DNA of 19,287 bases. It comes from Pelagophyceae sp. CCMP2097. Its lineage: Eukaryota > Sar > Pelagophyceae. Below the pieces are notes generated by a model that saw nothing but the letters and a program-made list of their open reading frames with translations, was not told where the DNA came from and ran no database searches. This document shows, piece by piece, positions 9,301 through 17,474 of the stretch. The position numbers and the translations under genes were made by a program. Numbering within the stretch: the first letter of the stretch is position 1; every line of letters starts with the position of its first letter. The stretch spans positions 1,019,526 to 1,038,812 of the forward strand of contig MU657164.1 of assembly GCA_026770575.1 (NCBI GenBank), read 5' to 3'.

Positions 9301-11867
9301 GGGACCGTTTCGAGGGGCCGGCGAGAGTGTTGAGGGGCTGACTCGAGGGGCCGTCCAAACGTTTCGAGGCATCGTCTCAAGGGGCCGGCACGAGGGACCC
9401 CTTCTCGAGGGGGCGTCCGCTTCGAGGGGCCTTCTCTAGTTTTTTTCGAGGCACCGTCTCATGCGCAGTCTCGAGCGGCCGTCTTGAGGTGCCATTTCGA
9501 AGGGCCGCCTCAAGGGGCCCTCTCGAGGAGCCGTCCAAGGCGCCGTTTCGAGGGGCCTTTTCTAAGGGCCGTCTCGAGTGGCCGTCTCGAGTGTTCGTCT
9601 AAAGGGGCCGTTTCGAGGGGCCCTCTCGTTGGGCCGGCGAGAGCGGCCGTCTCGAGGGGCCCTCTCGTTGGGCCGTCTAACAGAGGGGCCGTTTCGAGGG
9701 GCCATTCGAGAGGCAAGGCCTTCTCAAGGGGCCGTCTAATGGCGCCGTTTCGTGGAGCCGTCTCGAGGGGCCAACAAGAGGGGCCTTCTTGAGGCGCCGT
9801 CTCGAGGGACCGTATAAAGGGACCGTTTCGAGGGGCTCTCTCGAGTGGCCATCTCGAGGGCCCGTCTCGAGGGGCGTTCAAGAGCCCTTGAAAGAGGCCT
9901 TGCAAGCGACCGCGCAGAGGCTGGGAAAGTGACCGCCAAAGTGGCTCTTCGGACGGAATCCTGCAAGGCCACTTTGACAGCCACTTGCAAGGCCTCTGCG
10001 CGGTCACTTGCAAGGCCTCTTTTCAGATGCCCTTGAAGAGCTCTCTGGGCAGGCCCCTGCAGAGGCCTCTTGGCAGCCACTTGCCCGGCCTCTGCGCGGT
10101 CACTTGCGAGGCCTCTTGAACGGCCCCTTGAAAAGCTCTCCGGGCGCGCCCTTGTAAGGTCTCTTCTGCGGCCACTTACAAGCCCTTTGCGCGGTCGCTT
10201 ACAAGGCCGCTTTTCAGGGCTCGCCTGAGCGACCGTCCCAGCGCCCGTCCGAGCGCCCGTCCGAGCGACTGTCCAGGGGACGTCGCAGAGGGGGCGCAGT
10301 CGAAGGGCCGAGTGACCGTCCAAGGGACAGTCGAGGGGCCGCCGTCAAAGCGACCGTCACAGAGGGCCCGTCGAGGGACCGTCAAGGGAACTGTCCAAAG
10401 GAACCGTCCAAGGGACCGCCCAAGCGATCATCCGAGGGACCGTCCGAGGGACCGTCCGAGGCGGAAGCAGGGACGGGTTCGGATTTGCTCTTCAACCCGC
10501 GGGTCGGGCTTGCCGGGTTTGCGCGTTTTGGCCGACGTGCGAGTCTGGCCCGAACCCGAACCAGACCCGAGAAGACGGGTTTGGTCGCTCGACAAATCCG
10601 CGACCAAAGTGTGCGGCGCAGATTGAAAATCCGACCTGAATACACCGTCCCTGCTCCTGACAGAGACGCCCACATCATGAGGACCTCTTGCAATGAGTCA
10701 GAGGAACCTCGTCACGGGGACATCGACAAGGCGACCTTGGCACGGGGTCTTTGTGGGAACTCGTCACGTTGTCAGAGGGACCTCGTCAAAGGAACCTTGC
10801 GACGGGGCCCTTGTTCCGGGAAACATGTCTCGGGACGTTGTCTATGTCACACGGACGTCGTCTGAGGATCCTTGTCAAGGCGACGTTGTCACAGGGTCCT
10901 CGTCAAGGGGACCTTTGCCACAGGGACCCTACGGGCCCTCGACACGGGGGCCTCGAGGACTCTTCCCAGAGGGGCCAAGTGGACCTCGTCACTCGGACGC
11001 GACAAAGTCCCGTGACGAGGCCCTTGTGACGAGGCCCCGGCAAGGTCCTCGTGACGAGGTCATTTTGGCAACGCCCCCGTGACGAGGTCCCCGGGACAAG
11101 GTCCTCGTGATGCTGGCCTATGACGAGGCCCTTGCAACAGGGCCCCTGCGACGAGGTCCCGGCAAGGTCCCCCGTGGCAAGGTCCCTGCGGCAAGGTCCC
11201 CGTGGCAAAGTCCCCGTGGCAAAGTCCCCGTGATGAGGCCCTTTGTGACAAGGCCCTTTGTGACAAGGCCCTTCTACAAGGTCCCCGTGGCAGGGTCCCC
11301 GCGGCAAGGTCCCTAAGAATAACTTTCCTGCGACAAAGTCGCTTTGAAAAGGGCCCTGCGACAAGGTCTCCTCTCGAGGCGGGCAACAAAGGCGGTGATC
11401 GAGGCGTCTCGCAGGAATACGACGAGGCCTGGCAATGCACAAAGGGTTTTCCGACGCTGTGTCTTTACGAGAGGCCCGCATAGAGCGAAGGCCCGGACTC
11501 GAACTTAAAACCCTTCACGCCCCACTCGTGCGCCGCGCCGCCGGCGTGCTCGTGCCTGACGAAGCGTGTAGTGGAAGCGTCGAGCGCCGCGGGGGCCTTT
11601 CTGAGCTTCGGAAGAGGGACGCGGCCTTTTTCACGCTTCGAGCACCAACACCTTCTTCCCGCTCGCCGAAAGGACGGACGCGCAGGAGAGGCCGCCGATG
11701 CCCGAACCGATCACGACGGCGTCCCACTCCTCCGATGTGGCCCTCGTGGCGACGGCGCGGCCGGCGCGGCCCGCAAGGCGGCCGGCCCGCAGCGCTCCTG
11801 CCGGCGTTGCGAGGAGCGCCGCGAGGAGCAGCAGCGGCAGCGCGGCGCGGCGCGACAGAGGGGGCAT
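3304..11867 (-). CDS. plastid FAD-dependent oxidoreductase, carotenoid-isomerase-like (At1g57770 type), ten exons
   Basis: Exons: 11867-11635, 11555-11469, 8800-8747, 8666-8565, 8517-8251, 6077-6007, 5897-5615, 4065-3628, 3553-3486, 3404-3304. They sum to 1,704 bases, giving 567 residues and a TAA stop with no internal stop; the plant homologue is of similar length. Residues 1-25 are a hydrophobic signal peptide ending PAGA, followed by an Arg/Ala-rich, acid-free stretch, as expected for a complex plastid. The FAD dinucleotide motif GSGIGG is at 54-59, followed by VLVLEA (73-78). Family blocks appear in order: GFKFESGPSLYAGLS, YDRWGTALPEG, DPFVRNWLDMLCFLL, VVLDYPRGG, FLHLHLG, ARFLRREKGTYG, and C-terminal CGDSTFPGIG (526-535) with VPAVAASG. 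Relatives are flavoproteins of the CRTISO/desaturase superfamily; the substrate is unknown. An in-frame ATG at 11954 is possible, but 11867 starts the signal peptide. Seven introns are GT-AG and two are best read as GC-AG. Confidence 0.92.
4310..5350. repeat. GC-rich minisatellite array inside intron 7
   Basis: Degenerate tandem repeats built on GGRCCGTC. Clear blocks are six copies of a 10-bp unit RCCGTCTCGG at 4461-4520, and about seven copies of a 12-bp unit GCGACCATCCAA at 4929-5008. GGCACCCTCCAA-type 12-bp units lie near 4857-4890. Two copies of a CGACGTCGCAGAGGGGC motif (4744 and 5022) punctuate the array. Open frames through it are by-products of the lack of stop codons in the unit. 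Confidence 0.9.
5381..5510. repeat. interspersed module, copy A (intron 7)
   Basis: It begins CTTCAACCCGCGGGTC and continues through GCCGGGT, GTTTTGGCC, CGGGTCTGG, CGAACCCGA, GAAGACGGG and TCTCGACA. The same ordered pieces occur at 10490-10610 in intron 2, in the same orientation. In both places the module lies just to the right of a GACCGTCC-type array that contains the CGACGTCGCAGAGGGG motif. Confidence 0.8.
6290..8000. repeat. GC-rich degenerate repeat array inside intron 5
   Basis: The array mixes GAGGGGCC, CCTTGCAAGG and GAGGGACCGT units with variable spacing. A clean block of three 14-bp units GAGGGACCCTCACA lies at 7840-7881. The half-sites GGGNCC and CTTGCAAG are partly palindromic, so the array can fold on itself. 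Confidence 0.85.
8020..8180. other. AT-rich island within intron 5
   Basis: About 160 bases of strongly AT-rich sequence sit between the GC-rich array and exon 5. An imperfect inverted repeat TTATGGA (about 8039) and TCCATAA (about 8076) is present. It has no coding potential. It may be an older insertion or the original intron sequence. Confidence 0.6.
8830..10470. repeat. GC-rich minisatellite blocks inside intron 2
   Basis: From left to right: GAGGGGCC/GTCTCGAG units (8830-9890); alternating CACTTGCAAGGCCTCT and GCGCGGTCACTTGC units (about 9895-10205); then GACCGTCCGAG/GAGCGCCCGTCC units (10210-10460) with a GACGTCGCAGAGGG motif at 10279. Unit identity decays along the block, which suggests repeated local duplication. 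Confidence 0.88.
10490..10610. repeat. interspersed module, copy B (intron 2)
   Basis: It starts with the same 16 bases, CTTCAACCCGCGGGTC, as the module at 5381 and keeps the same order of shared pieces for about 110 bases. It follows a GACCGTCC array, as in intron 7. The two introns therefore share a composite unit rather than only short simple repeats. Confidence 0.8.
10690..11360. repeat. CRTGRCRAGGTCC-type tandem array inside intron 2
   Basis: Units of about 15-17 bases such as GGCAAGGTCCCCGT, GGCAAAGTCCCCGT and GACAAGGCCCTTTGT repeat, most regularly at 11150-11310. They differ from the GTCTCGAG units to the left, so at least two unit families built this intron. Confidence 0.85.
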
Positions 11868-12312
11868 GGCGGTGCCCGTTGTCGAGCGGCACCTTGCGTC
11901 CTGCGTCCTGACGGCCGTAGACTGCCGTCTCCGTTGACTGACGGCCTCCGTCAACTGGCGGCCTCCGGTGACTGACGGTCCGATGCGAAAAGCCTCGAGA
12001 CGCGGGTGCGGCGCTGCCTCGGCGCGACGGATTGCCGCTGCCTGCCTTCGACCTGACTCAACCGCGGGTTTCCAAAATATTCGCCGAAAGCGCCGAAGAT
12101 GCTTTTAGCGATCGCGCATGATGTCACAATTGCTTCTCTGGGACCGGCAGCCATCGAAGCAGGAGCCCCGCGAGTCTCGAGCCGTCACGGCCCTGCCATA
12201 GGGCAGCAATGGGACATTCATTATGCGACGGATTCAATGTGCGTTCCCGGGCGAGTGCCAAGTCGCGCCTCGTCAACGGAGCGGCTCGTCCTTCGGAGCG
12301 CTTTGGCCGAGA
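11868..12312. other. upstream region of the FAD oxidoreductase gene
   Basis: The first 120 bases carry imperfect repeats of GACTGACGGCCTCCG and CCGTCAAC, likely in the 5' UTR or promoter of the minus-strand gene. No core promoter element is convincing. An in-frame ATG at 11954 could extend that protein by 29 residues. Confidence 0.45.
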
Positions 12313-12468
12313 TCAGCGGGGGCGCGCCGCCGCGAGGTGCGCCTCGACCGCTGAAGCCCTCGCCGCGGCTTCGGCGTGCCCTTGGGCCGCGGCGCGCTTG
12401 TAGAGGCGCAGCGCCTCTTTTTCGTCCCGCGGCACGCCGTGGGCGTTTTCGTAGCACACGCCGAGGGA
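12313..12468 (-). pseudogene. relic of a Sel1-repeat protein C-terminus
   Basis: Minus-strand translation reads SLGVCYENAHGVPRD, then EKEALRLYKRAAAQGHAEAA and an Ala-rich tail to a TGA at 12315-12313 (51 codons). This aligns with the C-terminus of the Sel1 gene at 14720-15781 (YLGKCYANGDGVPQD, HEALRLVKRAAAQ). Upstream of 12468 the resemblance stops abruptly and no MYND or RING sequence is present. It is most likely a truncated duplicate; a terminal exon of an unseen gene is less likely. Confidence 0.75.
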
Positions 12469-12593
12469 TGCCGGCCGTCTTCAGACTCAGTCTCAGAGGT
12501 CCCTTCTCGGAGCGTCCACGAGGCGTCGCAGCGGCGGACTCTCTGCCCTCGAGGGGAGCCCCGGGCGCGCCGCTGCCGCCGGGCTCGGAGCGC

Positions 12594-13811
12594 ATGCCGA
12601 CCGCCACGAGGGCCTCGCGGCGCGCCCGTTCGCGCGCCGCCGCTGCCGCGCTCGCACTCCGCGTCTTTGAGCAGCGCGACCTGCTCGGGCCCATCCTGCG
12701 CCTGGCGGCCTCGCCCAACGGCCTCCTCGTCACGAAACATGTCGCCCGCGACGCGCGCGCCGTCGTGTTGGCCCTGCGCAAGCTCGTCTGGCGGGACCGT
12801 ATTCTGAAGGGCACCGCCATCCTCAAGGGGCACACCGACTGCGTCAACAGCTGCGCGATCTCGCCCGACGGCAAGCGCATCGTGACGGCGAGTGGCAACA
12901 AGGCGCGGCTCTGAGACGCCGAGACAGGCACGCTGCTCCTGAAGCTCGAGGGGCACACCGGCATTGTCGTCTGCTGCGCGTTCTCGTCCAACGGCAAGCG
13001 CATCGTGACGGCGAGCGAGGACGAGACGGCGCGGCTCTGGAACGCCGAGACGGGCGCGCTGCTGTTGACGCTCCAGGGGCACACCGGCATTTGTTTTGTC
13101 TGCTGCGCGTTCTCGCCCGACGGCAAGCGCATCGTGACGGCGAGCGGCAACAAGGCGCGGCTCTGAGACGCCGAGACAGGCACGCTGCTCCTGAAGCTCG
13201 AGGGGCACACCGGCATTGTCGTCTGCTGCGCGTTCTCGCCCAACGGCAAGCGCATCGTGACGGCGAGCGAGGACGAGACGGCGCGGCTCTGGAACGCCGA
13301 GACAGGCGCGCTGCTGATGACGCTCGAGGGGCACACCGGCCCCATCTGGAGTTGCGCTTTCTCGCCCAACAGCAGGCGCATCGTGACGGCGAGCGACGAC
13401 TTTACGGCAAGGCTCTGGGACGCCGAGACGGGCGCGTTCCTGCTGACGCTCGAGGGGCACACCAACGGCGTCACGAGCTGCGCGTTCTCGCCCGACGGCA
13501 AGCGCATCGTGACGGGGAGCGGCGACGGGTCGGTGCGGCTCTTGGACGCCGAGACGGGCGCGCTGCTGACGACGCTCGAGGGGCACACCGACGTCGTCGA
13601 GGGCTGTGCGTTCTCGCCCGACAGCAGGCGCGTCGTGACGGCGAGCCGCGACAAGACGGTGCGCCTCTGGAACGCCGAGACCGGCGCGCTGCAGAAAGCG
13701 CTCAGGGGGCACACCCGCACCGTCATGTGCTGCGTGTTCTCGCCCGATGGCAAGCGCGTCGTGACGGCGAGCTTCGACAAGACTGCGCGGCTCTGGAACG
13801 TCGCGCTCTGA
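12594..13811 (+). pseudogene. eight-repeat WD40 protein gene with two in-frame TGA codons
   Basis: One frame encodes eight WD40 units of about 42 residues, each with LEGHT, CAFSPDGKRIVTAS and ARLWNAETGALL. The ATG at 12594 gives a 70-residue N-terminus (LRVFEQRDLLGPILRLA, then ALRKLVWRDRIL) shared with the relic at 16567-16740. The gene ends at a TGA at 13809-13811. TGA codons at 12912-12914 and 13164-13166 replace the Trp of the WD motif in units 1 and 3. A 252-bp block containing units 1 and 2 is nearly identical to units 3 and 4, so the stop was probably copied by tandem duplication. Units 4-8 alone are open. WD40 arrays form propellers that bind proteins; seven blades close one. It may be a pseudogene, or only the 3' part may be used. 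Confidence 0.8.
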
Positions 13812-14524
13812 CGTCGGGCCTCGGCGGCGCAAGCCGGCCGCGGGGCCGCCGGCCGCTCCCAGGAGCCCTCGTCGCCAGAGCCCCGTACCCCAAATTCTTA
13901 ACGACTCTGCATCTTCCTTAAGGGCGGGACTGTCGTTTTTGTGGCTCGAGTAGGCTCGCCCTCCGACGGCGGCCGTCGGGCTGTGGCCGAGCAAGTTTCC
14001 GCAGAGCACCTCCTCGCATCCTCGGGCAGGCCAATCGGGGCTTTTGCAGAAGCGCGCCGCTCCAAGATCGGGGCCTCGCAGGGCTGTTGTTGGAAGCCGA
14101 GCTGGCGACTCAGTCTGCGACTCGGTCAAGTCGACCACCAGCTCGCGGGGCGCCCCGCTGCGGTGCGGCTGCGTGGGGCCTGCCCGGGAGCGGCGGTCGA
14201 ACAGGCCATCAGACCTAGAACCGCCTCCGGGAGAGCCTCGAGCCGCGACCGCCCAGACGCAGTGCGCAGCGTTTCACGTCGCCCGTGCCTGGACACGGGC
14301 CTCGGTCCGGGCTCAATGCAATATCGGCGGTTGCAATGTTGGAAAAGGGGCGTCGTTTAGGTACCCGTCGCAGCAGTCGGCGGAGAGCCCGGCGGGCACG
14401 CGCGGCCGAGCCGGTGGCTGTACAAACGCCGCGGTGGCCCGTGGCAGCGACATTGGCGCCGGCTGCGTCGAGAGCGGCAGCGAGTGCGCGCGGCCCAGCG
14501 CCGCCAGCCGCCGTAGCGAAAGAG
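13812..14524. other. region between the WD40 and Sel1 genes, no gene recognised
   Basis: The 3' ends of the plus-strand WD40 gene and the minus-strand Sel1 gene converge here. It is very GC-rich, so frames stay open on both strands without resembling known proteins. A GC hairpin (GCCGGCCGC near 13832) and a GCCCGTG/CACGGGC hairpin near 14281 are present. An AT-richer stretch at 13885-13925 follows the WD40 stop and may belong to its 3' UTR. Confidence 0.4.
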
Positions 14525-14719
14525 CTATCCTTGCAGGGTCCACCAGAGCGCGGCGAAGACGACGGCGAGGGCACCGACCGCGTATGCCGGCCGGCTCGAG
14601 TAGAAAACCTCGGCCTGTTCGGCCGCCGCTGCAACCCCGGGCTCTGTCTTCAGCCGCGCCTCGGGCTCTTTTGCGTTCTCCGCATCGCCGGCGCGCGCCT
14701 TTGCCGCGGCGCGCTCGGC
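14525..14719 (-). other. in-frame extension beyond the Sel1 gene stop, encoding a tail-anchor-like segment
   Basis: Past the TAG at 14722-14720 the same frame stays open for 64 codons to a second TAG at 14527-14525. It encodes an Ala/Glu/Lys-rich helix (AERAAAKARAGDAENAKEPE) and then a terminal hydrophobic helix (AYAVGALAVVFAALWWTLQG), which looks like a tail anchor. It would join the upstream protein if the TAG is read through, is a recent mutation, or is removed. The sequence GTCGAAG...AAATAG just upstream could be a 51-base in-frame intron. Confidence 0.55.
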
Positions 14720-15781
14720 CTATTTGGCCGCCAATGCGGCCTCTGCGAGCCGCGCCGCGAAGGCTTCGACTTCCCTTGCGGCCTCGGGGAACTCCTGGGC
14801 CGCGGCGCGCTTGACGAGGCGCAGCGCCTCGTGGTCGTCCTGCGGCACGCCGTCGCCGTTTGCATAACATTTGCCGAGGTAGAAGAGTGCGGGTGCTAAG
14901 CCCTGCGCTGCTGCGAGGCGCCACCACCGCACGGCTTCGTCGTACGACTTCGCCACGCCCTTGCCGTTGTAGAACATGGCGCCGAGGCTGTACTGCGCGT
15001 AATGATATCCTTGCTCGGCCGCGCGCCGGTGCCACAGCGCGGCGGTCTTGAGGTTCAGCGTCACGCCAATCCCACCCTCATAACATAATGCAAGGTTTTC
15101 CTGAGCTATCATATTTCCTTGCGCCGCACCGAGCGCGTACAACTGGGCCGCCCGTTTTGAACTCTTCTTGAGACCACTAAAGCCATTATGGTAAGCCTGT
15201 CCAAGCACGATTTGCGCGTCGGCGTCCCCTCTGTCCACGTGCTTCTGCACCCGGCGCAGCCACTCGGCCCAGGACTCGAAGTGTGGCGCTCGGCAGAGCG
15301 GGCAGCGCGTGTCGTGCTGCAGGCACTTGTCGGAGCAGTCTTTGCAAATGGTCTTGCAGCAGCACGGGTAAAAACATTGCGTTAGGACTCCGTACAGAAG
15401 CACGTCCAGGCAGATGGCGCACGTGCCGCGCCAGTCCAGCACGTCCTCGTTCGGCGCGCTGGCCTTGACCACTGCCGTCGTAGTCGTCCGAGCAGCCGGT
15501 AAGCGCGCCGCCGCCTTGGAACCGTCCGCCAACAAGACGTCTTCGACGATGGCCGGCTCCTCCTTGGGCTTCTTCGCCGGCATTAGCTCGTCGAGGAGCC
15601 GGTCCTGGAACAAAATGGCCAGCTGCCTGCACTGCTCCTTGTGCCCGCCCTCCTTCCAGTCGACGACCTGGCACTTTCTCGAGCAGTAGTGGCGCGATTT
15701 GCACTTGCGGCAGTCCTTGCCGCCCGACGCGTCGCAGACGCAGCAGGGCTTCGGGACGGATGCGGCCGACGGGTCGTCCAT
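14720..15781 (-). CDS. MYND zinc finger, RING-like, Sel1-repeat protein
   Basis: A single frame of 353 residues starts at the ATG at 15781, chosen because the MYND domain follows directly; an upstream in-frame ATG at 15949 would add a low-complexity, Arg-rich stretch. The MYND finger uses C13/C16, C24/C27, C33/C37 and H47/C51. A RING-like domain spans C121-C163 (CAIC, YPCCCKTICKDC, CPLC), with Cys where RING usually has His. Four Sel1 repeats follow (about 187-331; for example YSLGAMFYNGKGV and AVRWWRLAAAQG). By family, MYND fingers and Sel1 solenoids bind proteins, and RING domains often recruit E2 enzymes, so a ubiquitin-linked adaptor is possible but unproven. MYND/Sel1 combinations are numerous in pelagophytes. 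The frame continues past the TAG into a hydrophobic tail. Confidence 0.88.
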   Translation of the reverse strand: MDDPSAASVPKPCCVCDASGGKDCRKCKSRHYCSRKCQVVDWKEGGHKEQCRQLAILFQDRLLDELMPAKKPKEEPAIVEDVLLADGSKAAARLPAARTTTTAVVKASAPNEDVLDWRGTCAICLDVLLYGVLTQCFYPCCCKTICKDCSDKCLQHDTRCPLCRAPHFESWAEWLRRVQKHVDRGDADAQIVLGQAYHNGFSGLKKSSKRAAQLYALGAAQGNMIAQENLALCYEGGIGVTLNLKTAALWHRRAAEQGYHYAQYSLGAMFYNGKGVAKSYDEAVRWWRLAAAQGLAPALFYLGKCYANGDGVPQDDHEALRLVKRAAAQEFPEAAREVEAFAARLAEAALAAK

Positions 15782-16566
15782 TTTTCCGTGGCCGGGTTGG
15801 ATTTTTGCGGGGGCGCGTTGGTCACCGCCGGAGCCTCGGAGCACTCGTGCGCCACAACGCCCTGGATTTGCAGGGGAGGGTCGCGACGTCGAAGCACGAC
15901 GTCGACGTCGATGTCGTTGACCCAGTGCAACTTTCAGAACCGTGGCCACACAGGCCCCCTCCCCTCGTCGGGGGACCGCGGTACCGTGACGTGACAGTGA
16001 CTACCCTACTAGTTGGGAACTGCTGTGCGGAACCTCGCGTCGTGCATTCGGCGAACACTGCTCCCCGTCTTCAAGTTCTCCCCCGAGCCCGGACTGCTCT
16101 CCCGCGTCGACCAGGCTGCCCCGGCGCCGGAGGGGTGCCCGCGGGGCGTTTAATTAGGCCTACGACAGGTGAAGGGGGTCCCACGGCCCAAATCGCACTT
16201 TTAAAAAAAAACGTCAGGAACGTTCTTCAGAACGTTACATTGAAGGGTAAAAGTGGAAAAATCCTTTGATAATAATAGGAGCCGGCCCCTGCGGGGCCCT
16301 GAACGAATTGCCGCGGGGCGTTGGGCCGCGCGGCTCGTGCCCGGGGCCCCGCTAGGAGTGCAGCGCTCGGATTGCGGCGCTCGGCGCGATTGGATGCCAC
16401 GCCATTGTCCCGACGAAAGGTCGAACCCTTCCGGAGACAGGAAACACTGTGATTCGACACGGCCCGGAGACTCGCCCAGAAGGCCCCGATCCGCGCAGCG
16501 GCGGCGCCCGGCGCCCCAAAAAGATGCACCGCCGCCCGTAAAAGGCATCCCAGAACCATAACTTCG
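15782..16566. other. upstream region of the MYND/Sel1 gene, no gene recognised
   Basis: This should hold the promoter and 5' UTR of the minus-strand Sel1 gene. An 18-base near-palindrome (AACGTTCT-TC-AGAACGTT) lies at 16219-16236 next to an A-run. From 16270 the minus strand continues in open frame out of the decayed WD40 copy but without WD40 motifs. Confidence 0.4.
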
Positions 16567-16740
16567 AGGCGCGCCGTCACGGTACGCTTGCCGTCGGCCG
16601 AGGACGCGCAGCCGGCGACGCAGTGGGTGCGCCCCTCGAGGGTGTCCTGTAGAATCCGGTCCTGCCGGTCTGCGCAGGGCCGGCGCCACGCTTCGTCACT
16701 CCGTTTTTCAAGGCCGCCGGCCGCGGGATGCGCACCGTCG
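16567..16740 (-). pseudogene. decayed WD40 gene copy
   Basis: Minus-strand translation gives RQDRILQDTLEGRTHC then VAGCASSADGKRTVTAR, matching the start of the WD40 array at 12790-12890 (WRDRIL, LKGHTDCV, CAISPDGKRIVTA). Upstream, IPRPAALKNGVTK parallels ILRLAASPNGLLVTK. Small deletions in the GGCCCTGCGCA...GGACCGGATTCTA stretch shift the frame. No second WD40 unit follows. It is a truncated, frameshifted duplicate related to the plus-strand gene. Confidence 0.7.
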
Positions 16741-17474
16741 CGGAGAGGCCTCTGGCGCCGGCTTGCAAGGCACCTTGCGGTGGTGGCCAGTGTCGGCGGC
16801 GTTTGGGCACGTGTCGTGGCTTGAATCGTTTTGGGTGTCTTCGATTGCGATCTGCGCGTCTTCGAGTGCGAGCACCTCCGCCGGCGAAGCGACTTTCTTC
16901 ACCCATCCCACAGCGGACGAGGGTGCGTCCGCAGCGCCGCGCGGCTGCATCCCCAGCGCGCAGCCTGCACGGCCGGCCCGGGCGCAAACTTCTACGTCGA
17001 CAAGATCACCACATCGAGGAGCCCATGTCTTCAGTGATGAGCCACCCCGCCCGATGACGAGGGCGTGCCGAGCCTCGACGGGCACGCCGCGCGTCCGAAG
17101 CGCAGAGCCCATCGACGGCCCGATCCGGATGTCGGGCATCTCCGTCGTAGTCAAAGGCCTTCAACAGGGCGGCCTCGAGGCCAAAGAGTCCCTGCATCAT
17201 CTCCAGCTCCTGCACCAAACGACTCGACCCGCCGACTCGACCCGCCGCGGCGCCGTGGCCGCCGGTCTCGACCTAGTAAACCCAGCCCCCTGGGCCAAAC
17301 CAGTGGCCGCATCATTCCCGGCCGTGCCGAGCTCCGGAGCTGCCTGCCGGGCCTCTCATCGCCGGGGCACTCGCTTTGTCGTTATGCGCTCCACTGCCGG
17401 ACTGTGTGGAGTGTGCGAAGATTGTTGAATCGTACGAAGATTGTTTTATCAAAAATATGTTCGCTGGCCGCGCT
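16741..17474. other. region without a recognised gene; possible decayed coding on the minus strand
   Basis: On the minus strand, segments such as LVQELEMMQGLFGLEAALL (about 17220-17165) and PSMGSALRTRGVPVEARHAL (about 17120-17060) look protein-like but lie in different frames. They could be exons I cannot join or a decayed gene. I do not recognise a family. A CGAAGATTGTT direct repeat lies near 17417 and 17437, in the likely 3' UTR of the following gene. Confidence 0.35.

Larger units (their letters stand above)
8801..11468 (-). other. intron 2 of the FAD oxidoreductase gene (2,668 bases)
   Basis: The donor is GTAAAG at 11468 and the acceptor CCTAG-G at 8802-8801. Joining gives SLYAGLS-PKASPNPL, consistent with the family. 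It is the longest intron and is almost entirely repeat, in several blocks of different unit types. Confidence 0.88.

Noticed and set aside
11515..11892. A separate Arg/Ala-rich protein overlapping exon 1 of the oxidoreductase
   Set aside because: It is a shifted frame of exons 1 and 2, which carry the signal peptide and FAD motif in the true frame.
12221..14138. Open frames of 519 and 621 codons on the minus strand across the WD40 gene
   Set aside because: They are the antisense of a GC-rich tandem repeat that lacks stops on either strand. Their translation is a repeated Arg/Ala/His-rich pattern with no domain, while the plus strand gives canonical WD40 units.
16219..16236. AACGTTCT-TC-AGAACGTT near-palindrome as an operator or terminator
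   Set aside because: Eight-base arms with no T-run or operator context; nothing else supports a regulatory role.
16708..17154. A 148-codon open frame on the minus strand
   Set aside because: Protein-like patches lie in different frames and the frame ends inside the decayed WD40 region. It is left as unassigned rather than called a gene.
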